From Diploscapter coronatus (lineage: Eukaryota; Nematoda; Chromadorea; Rhabditida; Rhabditidae), in assembly GCA_964036155.1 (NCBI GenBank), contig OZ038423.1, positions 63,193,249 to 63,257,248 of the forward strand: DNA of 64,000 bases, written 5' to 3'. A model generated the notes under the pieces. It was not told the DNA's origin. It did no database searches and saw only the letters and a list, made by a program, of their open reading frames with translations. Shown piece after piece: positions 10,589 to 22,725 of this stretch. Position numbers and translations under genes: made by a program. The number at the start of each line of letters is the position of its first letter. Position 1 is the first letter of the stretch.

Positions 10589-13500
10589 ATGGATGACGGC
10601 AACGAGGTGACGCTCGCTGATACTGATACGGGGTTGAATAAGGTAAAATTGAAGTTTGAACAGGGAAGAAGTGAAATCGAGACTTTTTACATTAGAAACT
10701 GAATCTGCATTCCAACTTTTGAAATCTGAAGTTCGAATTTCCCATACAAAAGATACAATTTTTGAGGGGAGCTTTCTGTAAAACTCACCAGGCTTTAGAG
10801 CTAGAGAGAGTAGAGGAAAGAAAACGAGCTGGTAAATTTTACAAATAGGTGAATACAAGTGGAGAAGCAACGATTTTCACTGATTTCCAGCTTCCAGTAT
10901 TCTATTTAGCACCTTTTAATCTCACTATTATCATTTCCGTCTTTGAAAACCTTGTTTAGAAAGTTTAGTCAGGCTCTGTGATTTCCTACTTGTGCACTTC
11001 TCTTGTTAATCGAAGTTCAAAATATGGAATATTGCCTGAACCAGAATTAATCTCACTATGATTCGGAAGAAAATAACCACAAATTTCGAATTTTATAGTT
11101 TGTATTGTTTTTAGCAAATGGCAAAGTGCTGTCTGAAACTGTTCGAGCTGTTCTCCCGCATGCCTCCAGACCACTTGTCGGACGTCGAGGGAGTCATCAG
11201 TAACACTAATTTTTCTGTGGGTAATTGCATCTCTTAATAACTTTTTTCTTTCCTTCAAAAATGATTTGGAAAATTCTCTAATTCATGAATCCTACACAAC
11301 GCTTTTATGACAATTTTTGGATTGTTTTTAGGCGTCTGCTAATGTTAACGTTGGATATCAGCAAGATTTTTTAAAAATTAAAATGCATTATTCCCAGTGT
11401 AAATTTAGAAATCAAAGTACCTCATCATTTGAATGATGTACTTTTGCAGAAAGAAGGCCGCCCATTCTGCTATCCGGATGACAAACTGGACCAGATCCTG
11501 GCCCGCTTCGAGAAGTGCAGGACTTTCGAGTTCGAGGCCGAGTTCGGCATCGATCAGGATCAGTTGATTGTCGGCACCGCTGCTGCTGTTCTCAAGGGTA
11601 ATCTTATTTTCTCTTTGCTTATTGTAGACGATTCTCTAAAATTTGAAATTCCACTCTCCTGCTCTCGGTTGCCCCCAAAATGATAGATTACATAAAGGAA
11701 TGCAACACGTATTCACGAAGAGTAAAAGAAAAGACAAGAGGGTCAGAGAATAATGGTTAATCTCGCGGGTATACGCTTCCTCTCCCATCTATCTATATAA
11801 TAGTATATTCTTTGAGAGACAATAGAATACTTCGATTATTAAGTCTCTCTGTGGAATTCACCAAGGGTCACCGTCAGCAGTTTGTAGCACTTAGTAATTT
11901 GCTTTCTTTTCCTACCTTCCTAACCCTAGCATTTAATAAATTCAAAAGGAACCGATTTCTAATCAATTTCACTTGAGAGCTTCGTCGCAACTTCGACTTC
12001 ACCCCGTTCTGCAGCACCCTGCAACTCGACTTCGACACGTACAGACATTTGGGAGCTCTGCTGCCCGTTGTGATCGACAAATGCGATCCGAAGACACTCG
12101 TCAGTGTGAGTGAATTGTTTGATATGATTGGTTTATAAAATTCACGACTTGCAAGAGAGTGTAGGGCGTTTCGTACAGAAGCGAGTTGTTTTGTAACAGC
12201 AGAAAAGCTTCTTTATTATCTCCGTCAGGGGTGTGCGGAATTTGAATTTTGAGCATTTGGAATCGGATAATGAATTGAAATTTTCCGTGATCTCGGAATC
12301 GTAATCATAATTTCTAGGTCAAGGACCCGGAATCGGAATTCCGCACACCCTGAGTTTCGCTACAAACATCTCACTTCTTTACAAAGCTACACCTATATCT
12401 TTCGCAAGACTAGATGGAATATTAAAAGTAGAAAGACTAGAGAACGTTAGTGATTTCGTGAACTTGATGAAATTCCTGTAAAACTGATTATTATTTTTTC
12501 CATCTTAGGAACTTCTCTGTTCCCCAGCCGATTGCTGCGTGCTTCTCGTCATCAAATATCTCGAGGTCGGTCAATTCGTCTTTGCTGTCAAAATTGAGTT
12601 ATCTTTCCAGTTGAACGGCTTCAACCCGGTGGTGAACTGGAAGGAGATCAAGTTCAATCTGGACGAGTGGAGTCTGGACGACATCAAGTCTTTCAACGAT
12701 GCGATCGATACAGGGGCAAGGCAGGTGCTCGACGGGAACAGGAAGAACAAGGAAGAGAGCAAACCGACAATCAGTCAGGAGAAAATGTGAGTTCTCGATT
12801 TTCTACGATCAGCTCCACGAAGCTCAGACCCCTTCCTATAGGAACCTCCCAACGTGAAGAAGTTTCTTGTAGGAAGCTCGGAGGTTTTGAGAGTTGTTGA
12901 CCTGGGCACTGGTCTTTTATTCAAATTTTACTAGACAACTGATAGAATCAGACTCTCTTGAAAATGTTTTTGAAGGTGTTAAAATGGCTCGGCTTCATTA
13001 TGACTCAGAAGATCAAATCTAAAGATCCATAAGTAATTCAAAGTGATCATGAGTTGATGATCAAAATTTTTCGAAATATTATCTGGAAATAACATTTGCT
13101 TCGCAATTTAGGGAATCTGCGATATCTGAAACTCATCAGATGGTGGAATCGACCCCCAACAAGATCAACCAGATTTCTGCAGAAATCACCTCCACGATCA
13201 AGTCCATGAACATCACTGATCTGGTCTGTTTGTTCATTTTTATGCTATCTTTCAAGAATAGCAATTTCAGTACAATTTCCGTGAATCTCTGAAGAAAGAT
13301 CGTGAAGCAGAGAGGGAGGAGTACAGCACGCTCATGAAGGCGCAGTACCTGCTCAGGGATGAGGATATCGAGAAGGTCAAATATTTTTCTCAGTTTATTT
13401 AAAAAAAAAACAAAAAACTATTTAGTCTGAGTGGTTTTGTTCCTTTTTAGAAAGAAATTACTTTTTTCGTTTATAAAATCGGATGATCATTTTCGTGTCA

Positions 13501-16500
13501 AAATTTACCGCAGATCGTTAAAAATTCTGGAATACATACCAATACATCCTTTAAAGTGTACTTTCTTGTTTAGAACTGACAAAACATCAAGGAACACATA
13601 ATTTCTTTATCGAGGTTTCAAGTCTGAAATTTGTAGACTCGGCTGCAACTGGAAGAGGCCAAGAGGGAGATGGAAAACGCGAAACGACTCGCTAATTCGG
13701 TTGATTCCGCGTACTGTGAGAAATTGTGAATGAAAAAGAAGAGAAGGAAGAGTGGTTGCATTTCAGACGGCATTACGGACACATTCTTCAACCAACTAAC
13801 CCTCCAGGTGGGCGACTTCGTCCTGGCCAGACCTGACATGAATGATCTTTTCCCTCTCCTCCCTGCAAAGGTCATCGAAATCGATGTAAGCGTAACAGTC
13901 TATTGCAGTTTCGATATTTTGATTAATTTAAAAACAAAATTTGTTCAGGGAGACAACAGTCGCTACCGAGTGCAGATTTTCGAGACGAGCATCATCAATT
14001 CGCTCACTGCACAGGACATTGCTATTCCAAGAGTTGGTATACTTTCTTTTATTCAAGTTTGAAGAGTGCATTATCTTCGTGTCGAGTCTTGTCCTTTCAT
14101 TTTTGTTGTTTTATTCTTGCAGCATTAAATTTGATCAAAATCATTATGTCATTTTTCACACTTTCAGGTAACTCTGTGCGAGCGATTTGTGGAGAAGACC
14201 GAGAGTGGATCTGGAAACGATGACAGAATGTGCAAATACAGGGGAGCAGCGGCTTTTGTTGGTGAGGGTTTTCAACTTGTGGTTTTCCTGGATACTCAAA
14301 TAATATCGCTTTGTTATTATGAATAGGTAATAATGTATGTTCATATAAAATGAGTAGACTTGTATTTTGAACTCGCCGGTTCAGGACTCCGTGTGGCAGC
14401 TTTGGTGAAGACCTCGACGAGCGACAAGGAAGAGTGGATGAGTGGAACGGTCGCTGCAATGCCCACTGCCATTCACAATAACCAATTCTTGGTACGAATA
14501 TTATTTTTCACTTTACTATTGCATTTTATAAAGATTTTTAAAAGTGGGTTAACGAAAATGTGAATGCCATGAAATACTCTTTATTACTCTCTGAAAATCT
14601 TTTCTGAAGAAGCGAGAAGGGAAACGAAGAAATAAACTTGTTTTTTTTAATTATATAAACTTTTCGAGCATAATTTTCGGATAATAACCTAAAAAATCTC
14701 TTCAACTCTGACAGCATGTTCATATTCTGTGAATTGCAGGTGTTCTTCGATGCGGACTTCGATTCCTACGTGAATGCGCCCTGCTACTTCGAACATCCCG
14801 ATGTCTTCAAGCTCTTCCAGGTAAATATTCATTTTCCTACAAGTTTAGAGGAAAATTTATCATTCATTCCAGTATAAATTTGGTGAAATGACTCTGGATC
14901 GCTTCAAGGAGAAGTTGACGATTCAGAAGATCGTTCCCATGGTCTCGCAGAGTTCCTACGACGATGGATCTGGAGTAAGATCTTAACATTTTTAAGTCAG
15001 GCTTTTGCCCGAAGAAGAATGGATCTCCGATAGTGTGATCGATCGGTTGGAACTTGAATTTCAATCCCATTTTTATGAACTCCATCAGACACAGATCATA
15101 TCAAAACAGACTATCAGATTCTGAACCGAACAAGTATCGAGAATTAGGAACTAGGTTTCGATACATGATTATTTGAAAATCCCTCAGGCTTTATCTTCAT
15201 TTGCTTTCAAGGTGGACCGTTTCAACGTGCACACTTTGCTTCGATTCAACCCCTCCCGCGCCAAATTCCTCAAGCTGTACTTCGAGAGATATCCCAACTA
15301 CCAGCTGGCCAGATTCTCCAAACCTGGTCCGAATCGGCCTCCCGATGTCACTCAGGTTATCGTTTCTTCCTATTCGAATAACTCGAGAATGGTGATAATC
15401 CAATTGTAATTGATCACTCCTTTCTTTCACCATTAAGGTGGAATGAATAAACTTCTGTGCGGCAATTTGTAAAAGTGACCACATGTCAATCAAAAATCTC
15501 ATTTTGAGCGAAGTAGCGTATGGGAAAATTTTTGGTTAATGCTATTTCGCCAAAGGTGACTACTTTTCTTCCATAAATTGCCTTTTGTGATACATGCATA
15601 CTATCAAGTTACACTCATTTGTAGTCTCCATCTAGTTCCTACTTATAATCAAGTAGAATTTGTGAAGATCACGATGGACAGCGATAAGCGGCGAATAGAG
15701 GTGAAAATTGAATAATTTTCTGCTAGGCAATGGAATTCAACTCAAGTAAAAGTCATGTTTTCAGTACTACCAGGGCGGAAGTAAGCACGAGGGTTTCGTG
15801 ATTCACGTGGATAGATCGATGTGTGTCATTCGGAGGAAAGAGGGACCGTGTTCTCCTGGAATCAAGGTTACTCGAAGAACTCGCATAAAAATTTTATCAT
15901 TGCTCTAGAAAAGATATAAAAAAAATAACGTAGAAATTTGGCAATACTGGAATTCCCTCATGAAGTTTGCTATCTTTTATGAGTTGTTTTTCTGTTCGCT
16001 CCATACCATTTTCCTCACTAGCATCTTTAAATTAGATTCGGCATCACATTTTCTTATTTTCGAAGCTTTAATATTGAACTATTCCTCCATTCCTTGTATT
16101 GCAGTGTTTCGACTACCCGTGCAGAGACGTATCGCACCAGCACAACGACGAGAGTCTGTTCCGGGGCTCAACGCGCATCGCACACATCAACATGCTGGGC
16201 GACAACAACCTGTCCAGCAGACGCAAGCACGAGGTCTACAGAAGGATGGAGTACATCGAGCCGACTGTCGACATTCACAGCCTCACTGAAAATCGAACAC
16301 AGGTTAGACAGACATTTCAACTGCACTCGATGAAATGAAACAAAACTAAAGACCTATTGTTCAGATTTTGATGTCTAACATATCAACTAACTTTTCTTAA
16401 ACTCTTTACAATTCATACTTGAGTTTAGGAAAATTGCCGAGTTTTTTCCGTTATTTTTCCAGGTTTTGGAAAAGGAAAAAGCGAATTCGTTTTCTCATTT

Positions 16501-18576
16501 CTCCTCTTTATTATTTTTATTTATCTAATTTTTTATTATATCATGAAAAATGGTGAAATTTCAGAGAAAGTCGACCTACCTGCCAACAGACAAATCGCGC
16601 CGTCCGACCAGCAAGAAGCAGGACAATGCGGCAGAATTGGAAAGGAAGAAAAAGTGCGAGAATATCGTAAGTCGAGTTTTAAGAAATGGTCAAATAAGTG
16701 TCTGCAAAGTTGCAAAATAAAGTGAGCGGAAACTTAGTCTCCTTTGCTTTCTCAGTTTATTCTATCACGGACGAATAGACACGTAAAACACCAGGAATTT
16801 CCCATCATATTCAAGCAAGATAGGGGATAACGGAGTCATTTGAATAGCAAAGCCTATGGCAGTACGAGGAATCTTTGGCCAATTTCACTTGCATAATGCT
16901 AAATTTTTGCTTTGCTTTATCAAATAAATCGGTTTTCGATTTCAGTACCAAGTGCAGCATCGCCTCGTGGACCCGCAGCCGATCCCTTCCCCGCACGTGG
17001 GTCAGTGCACGAATGCCTGTCTGCGAGGACTCGATTCAGACACTTACGACAAACGATGGGTCTACGATTCGGAGGGTAAATTCCTCTGCTATTCGCCTCT
17101 CTACATCCCTTTGCTTTGCGGATATCAGAGAAAGGTAGGTCTGAAAATGGAGGCTTCAACTACCTCATCAAGGGTGAATTAGATCGAGATTTGGCAAGAT
17201 CGGAACCGTAACAAGAATTTCGTTTTCTTTTCTATACATTTCATACTTGAGGAGGAATTGTTAGAACATTCCGAAATATAATGTTTTTGAAGGACAATTA
17301 TTTCAGATCTACACTTTCGGCTCTGTCAAAGTGAACAGACGAACCAAGAAAGTGAAGCGATCGGACGTCGTGATGTACCACGCTCCCTGTGGAAGACCGC
17401 TTAGATCCATGCATGATGTCACTCAATTTCTCAAGGTTTGACGACACTTCTTTGGATCAATGGTGTTCTCCATGAAACAGATCTCGTAAATACGTTATAC
17501 ATTGAATCATTTCTTCTACGAGATATTCCACTAACCTCATTTTTGATTTCAACCCGAAGAATCTTGCTTTCAGGCAACCCACAGCGAGTTGACCATCGAC
17601 CTGTTCAACTTCGACCCGACTGTCGATCCCGGTGCTTATGTCACGGTATGAAGGATTATATTTGTATTTATCATGAGCAAAATTGCGTCATAATTTGATA
17701 ATTTAATATAACATTTGATTCCAAGACATGAATTGTAACAACAATTCCACTTTATTTCAGAGAGAACAATCTTAATTCAACATCTCTTAAATTTCAAATT
17801 AAAGTTCGTAAATTTGAAATTAGAAGCAGCGACTTATAACGAAGTTATAAAATCTCTGAATTTTAATGTAACATTTTTCAGGTAGATAAGAAGTACTATG
17901 TGGGGGTGGATTTCACAAAGGACCACGAGCACATTCCCATCCCCTACGTGAACAGTGTCGACAAGGACAAACATCCTGCTGTATGTTGCTTTCAAAAGAA
18001 CGCTCCAATTGATTGATACGACAGATTTTAGCCAGTTTTAAATTTGATGGTGAAATTAGAATTCAAAATATAGCATCTTGTAGATTGTCGGATTGTCGCC
18101 CTGCACAACTTGAGTTTTCACTGAATTAGTCTATTTGTGACGTTTTAGGAATTCGACTTCATCTATTCGACCCGTCGTTTCCCCTACAGCGACATCGTCA
18201 AACTACCCACAATCAATCGCGAATTCTGTTCGGGATGCTCTTGCGAAGGTAGGGGATTTATGAAGGCGAGCATTTGTGCAAACTGTTAGAAAACATTGGA
18301 TTTTGTTCGAAGATCTCACGGAAAGGAAGAAAGACGATTTTGCCTCTCGATGCATAATGCGCGTTTTTGGACAAACATTTTGTACAACATATTCAAAGTG
18401 TCATTTCAGACGATTGCTCGGACCCCTCGAAGTGCGAGTGCCAGCAGCTAACGAAAAATGGAGTCAAGAGACTCACGAGCTCGGCAAGGCCTGCTGAATT
18501 CGGGTAAGTCATTTCATCTTTTCTGATAAAAATCAATTTCGTTTGTAAATTATGCTTTTGTACTTGGCTCGGATCA

Positions 18577-18608
<32 letters not shown>

Positions 18609-21600
18609 TATTTGTTTAAATTTCAATTAACGAAACCCTGAATTGCGTATCATTCATTCAACAGAGTATTGTAGCGTGGCATTCAGATTTTGATACCTCG
18701 AAGAGTGGGTTTCTATTAAACCCTATCTTACTTCTATGTTATGACTTTTATCTTGTATTCATGGCAAAATATGCTCTGAAGTCTAAACGAATGCTGATAT
18801 TTGCAGCTTCGCCTATCGATCCCTGAAAGGCCAGACGATCACCGGCATCTACGAGTGCAACGAGAACTGCAAGTGCTCCACGAGGAGATGTCACAATCGA
18901 GTCGCCCAGAACCCCGTTATTTATCCTCAACAGGTAGGGCTTCTCCTTCTCATTTCTCTATTCATTCTTCAAATCAGAAATGCGCATTCAATTTTGTTAG
19001 ACTAGGATTTTTGCCAATTTAATTTCAAGACAGGCTGAAAAATGACATCTCGGCGATGGCACCATTCTCATGATACGTGTTTTTCTTTATCGACAATAAT
19101 CTTACCATTATTTCCAAATAAGCACGTTTGCAGCCGGAAAATACAAATTGTTAGTTTTAGCAGAGCAAATCTTCATGATAGAAGAGAATATATTTACGCT
19201 GAATTTTTGCTCGAAAGAATTAGGAGGTGCATCATTTTTAAAATATAAATGAGTCTATTCAGCTATTCAAAACGGCAACGTGTGGCTGGGGCATCCGCGC
19301 GCTGGTGGACATCCCGAAAGGAGCCTTCATCGCGAATTACCACGGAGCCCTGCTCACCACCGATCTAGCCGACCAGCTGCAGTGCGACGTCTACTTCGCT
19401 GATCTCGATCTTAAGGACTCGGTCGAGAAGTGCAAAGTCGATGAGGACTGTGCCATGGGGTTAGTGCATTTGAAACGTTTTTGTTTGGAGAGAACGAGTA
19501 GGAAGATCAAAACGTGCTCTTTGTAAAGTGAGCAGATTGCAATTTGATGAATGAATAAGAAGATTCGAAAGATGGAGGAACTAGGATGTTTCTAAATTTT
19601 GATCAGGTATTCTCAGAACTCCGATTCCGGATTCAAGTCTTGGAAAATTCAAATTGGATTCCAAATTCTTCAAAATCAAAGCTCCGAAAAAACCATTTCC
19701 TAGATGTTAATCGCAAAATGAAAATGCTATGTAATAATAATGAGACGAAAACATGAACGATAATAGAATATGATTCGAAATTTCAATCTCTAATAAGTAT
19801 GAACTTTTCCAGCTTTTTGGATGAGGCAATTGGATCGTCGGAAGGAGAGCAGGAAGACAGACCTGCGCAGAGAAGGAGAAGGGGGTCGGATGACGATGAT
19901 GGAGTCGGGTAAGTTATTTTCTATTTCGAAAATTACGAACTACTAAGTGAATTATTGCGAGAGTGATTTATCTCCTATAGTATTTCGCATAAAAATGTTT
20001 CTAAACCTGTTCACCCTTTCAAATATTCAAATCATCGATACATTAGATGAAGGATAAAGAAGATGTTTTGCAGCTCGGATCTGTCAGATGATCAGGAATC
20101 GACAGGGCAGATGAGACTGAGAAGGAAGCGGAAGGGAACCAGGAGGAACTACGCAGACGATGTTGGGGAAAGCGACAGTTCGGAGAATGCTGAGCAACCC
20201 AAAACCACTACTAGGAAAATCGGTTAAACGAAGCCATCTAAGAAAGGGGGACTATTCAACGATTTTCAGACAACGAGGACGCGATATTCTTGTGGGACAG
20301 CTACTTCACGGAGTCTGAGTCTCTGTTCGTGCTAGATGCCAAGGACAAGGGCAACATCGGCAGGTTCTACAATCACTGCTGGTATGAACGATTTTAAATT
20401 AGGTCCCTAAATTTTCCCTTCCTGTTTGGAAAGAAAAGATGTTATAGCTAACTCGGACTCTACATTTTCCTGCATATGCTCTTGTCTTTTGGGAAAAACT
20501 TGAAAAAAAATATGAAATCTGCAGTAGGAAAAGATACATAAATTGGTACGAGCAATTGAGCAGAAATCCCTCCCTTGAAAATAGTTCGCAAAAATGCGCA
20601 TATGAATCGAAACTCATAGAATGCGAAGGAAGAACAAGAGCGCTACCTTGAAAAGGAAAATGAAATTGTGCAGTCTTTCTTTCCCCTTCCTGGGGGATAA
20701 GACACTCATTTGCCAGCGACATTGCAATGTCTTTAATTTTCACTTGTATTTTTAGCGACCCGAATATCCAGACGCAACACGTGCTCGTCGACACTCACGA
20801 CCTCCGCTTGCCGTGGATCTCCTTTTTCGCCTGCCGAAATATCCAGGCTGGAGAGGTAAGGACAATCAATCAATCGTCCATGAATCGATGCAATTGCAGG
20901 AACTTCGTTGGAACTACAACTACTTCAAAGGAGAATCTGCAGATGCGGACGTGGAGGAGAGACTGCCCTGCAACTGCGGTGCGCCTTCCTGCGATGGAGT
21001 CTTCAGGTTCGAAACTAACCAATAACATAAATCTTCATGAATATTTGGATTTTTGAAATCGACTTTTCATATGATTTAAAAATTGGAAAAAGGCAACAAT
21101 TATATGACAGAAGACAAGACTTAACCAGGGGACACTCAATCACTTTGAAATACCCTCCCTCATATAGTACTGCCTTAGAAAAATTCATTTTTAATTTAGT
21201 ACTTTCTGAGAATAATATAGTCGGCTCCTATATTAGTAGTCGTCTGATGACCGCGATCGCTTGTACTAGTAATCGACTCTTTTTCTCACTTCTCTCCTCT
21301 GCCTACACTCCTCACTCTAAAACCCCCGGCTACTAGTATAGGGAGGCAATACAGTCTTTCGGAAATTAATTCTCTTTTAAAAACTAGACGAAAGGGGATA
21401 TCTTTGGCTTTTTCGTTCAATCCATCTGATTTCGTCGATATTGAATTCAGATACACGTACCAGCACTCGAAGAATGACGCTCCCGAAGCTACCGATGAAA
21501 CACAGTATCCGAGACGAACTAATCAGGTTGGAACGCTTTGAACTGTTTGGACTTGGAATAGACATTTTCATGATATCCAATTTTTATTTCTCGAGTTTTG

Positions 21601-21734
21601 TTGATGGACAAGTTATCTTTTCTCTTAGAAATTTTCAATATGCAACCCCTCTGACTGAAAACTTTTATCGATGTTCAGTTAAGATTTAAAGAATCAATAA
21701 ATTTCAGCGATCCTTCGAGAATCCGTTCGTGTAG
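10589..21734 (+). CDS. SETDB1/eggless/MET-2 type histone H3 lysine-9 methyltransferase
   Basis: About 35 exons join to roughly 1274 residues. They include 10589-10642, 11115-11220, 11454-11597, 11978-12105, 12509-12565, 12611-12786, 13112-13223, 13271-13375, 13637-13715, 13767-13885, 13949-14032, 14168-14261, 14385-14491, 14740-14820, 14873-14974, 15188-15355, 15668-15700, 15765-15866, 16105-16302, 16565-16666, 16946-17134, 17307-17435, 17574-17645, 17882-17980, 18149-18248, 18410-18503, 18807-18933, 19263-19459, 19813-19908, 20074-20222, 20270-20381, 20756-20855, 20900-21006, 21451-21526 and 21708-21734. Domain order: helical N-terminus (to 320), Tudor repeats (320-640; [20 protein letters not shown]), MBD (about 740-823; [14 protein letters not shown]), cysteine-rich pre-SET (847-987), SET split by a roughly 82-residue acidic/basic insertion (1053-1134), and post-SET (CNCGAPSC). 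This nuclear enzyme family silences heterochromatin and repeats. The usual NHSC motif reads NHCC here. Junctions at 11221-11454 and 14975-15765 are uncertain. Confidence 0.93.
12226..12352. mobile_element. hAT-like MITE, 127 bp, in an intron of the SETDB1-like gene
   Basis: The ends are CAGGGGTGTGCGGAATT and, reverse-complemented from the right, CAGGGTGTGCGGAATT. The interior is rich in GGAATCGGAAT-type motifs. It is the same family as the element at 31451-31541. The flanks (atctccgt and agtttcgc) are not a clear 8-base duplication, so this may be an old copy. Confidence 0.7.
18579..18608 (+). repeat. ATT trinucleotide microsatellite
   Basis: About ten uninterrupted ATT units within an intron of the SETDB1-like gene. 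Confidence 0.9.
21205..21350 (+). repeat. Dispersed repeat, copy 1 (intron of SETDB1-like gene)
   Basis: This sequence is closely matched at 30690-30836 (shared blocks include TTTCTGAGAATAAT, CGCTTGTACTAGTA and CGACTCTTTTTCTCACTTCT). It has imperfect inverted ends (GGCTCCTATATTAGTAG against the reverse complement of CTACTAGTATAGGGAGGC) and a third internal copy of the TACTAGTA palindrome. It is probably a short non-autonomous element. The left match extends slightly beyond the inverted ends. Confidence 0.65.
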
Positions 21735-22725
21735 CCGCATCGCAGACGGGCGGCTCGATGGGATTCGACAGGATCAATTTGGATTAGATTTAACACGCTG
21801 CGAGTTGATGATCTTCATCTTACATTTTTACAGGTCAATACCAGGGTTTATTTATTCCTGCTAATTTATATTCTTTTTCCTATTCGTTGTTGTTTTTTCG
21901 AAACGGTTGTTCATTCAATTGTATTAATCAATGAATTTATTGAAACAAAACAACAACAATAGTTATGACCGTTCAACAATGACAAACATCGCTTTCTCCA
22001 GCAGGGGTAACTTCAAATTTTTAGACAAGACAACAATGAAATTAATTGTTAGAAGGAATAGTGGACTGATTGATAGATAGCATAAATGACGATAATGAAA
22101 ATTCATGTCTAGTTTTTTTAAAGCTACTCTCCAGAGAGGTACGCAACAAGAGGCATTTTGTAGAAAATGAAAGAAAACGTCAAAACCGTAACATTGCATT
22201 CCAAAATAAAAGGCTGATAAAGACAGCTTATCTGTATTCCTCTTACCGCTTCTAAAGGGAAGTCAACACGATCTCGTCGTTCTGATTGGCAGCAGAATTA
22301 TTGTGAGGAATCGAGAAGTTACCCTAAAACCGCGTTTAAATTATTTCTTCCGACAAGTTATTTTCAAAGATAAAACCGATGTGAAATATGCCCCGAAGCT
22401 ACCATTTTATTAGTTGGATAAATAAAGAACGAATAAAAATGTGCAATGATGTTTAAAGAAAGCAAGCAGATTGATATGTCAGGTAAGATGTGAAAATCGA
22501 TGACCAATCTGCTGCATCACCTTGCGTACTTTCCTCACAAGCTATTGCACACTTTCATTCGCATTTTATGCATTCCACTGAAAAAAATAATTGGTCGTAA
22601 GGTTTTTTCTCCTGAAAAAGATTAGCAAAAAGTGAATAATGAAGAATAGACATTGCTACAATTTAGCAATGAAGCATCCTTCATTTGAGCAGATTATCAG
22701 TGTCATTGTAAATACCTTTCCCAAA
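21735..22725. other. Intergenic region between convergent genes
   Basis: Holds the 3' UTRs of the SETDB1-like gene (plus) and the unrecognised 414-residue gene (minus). AT-rich; no exon or RNA gene seen. Confidence 0.55.

Noticed and set aside
18393..18626. Minus-strand frame with a poly-Asn run
   Set aside because: It is the ATT microsatellite read in reverse inside a SETDB1 intron.
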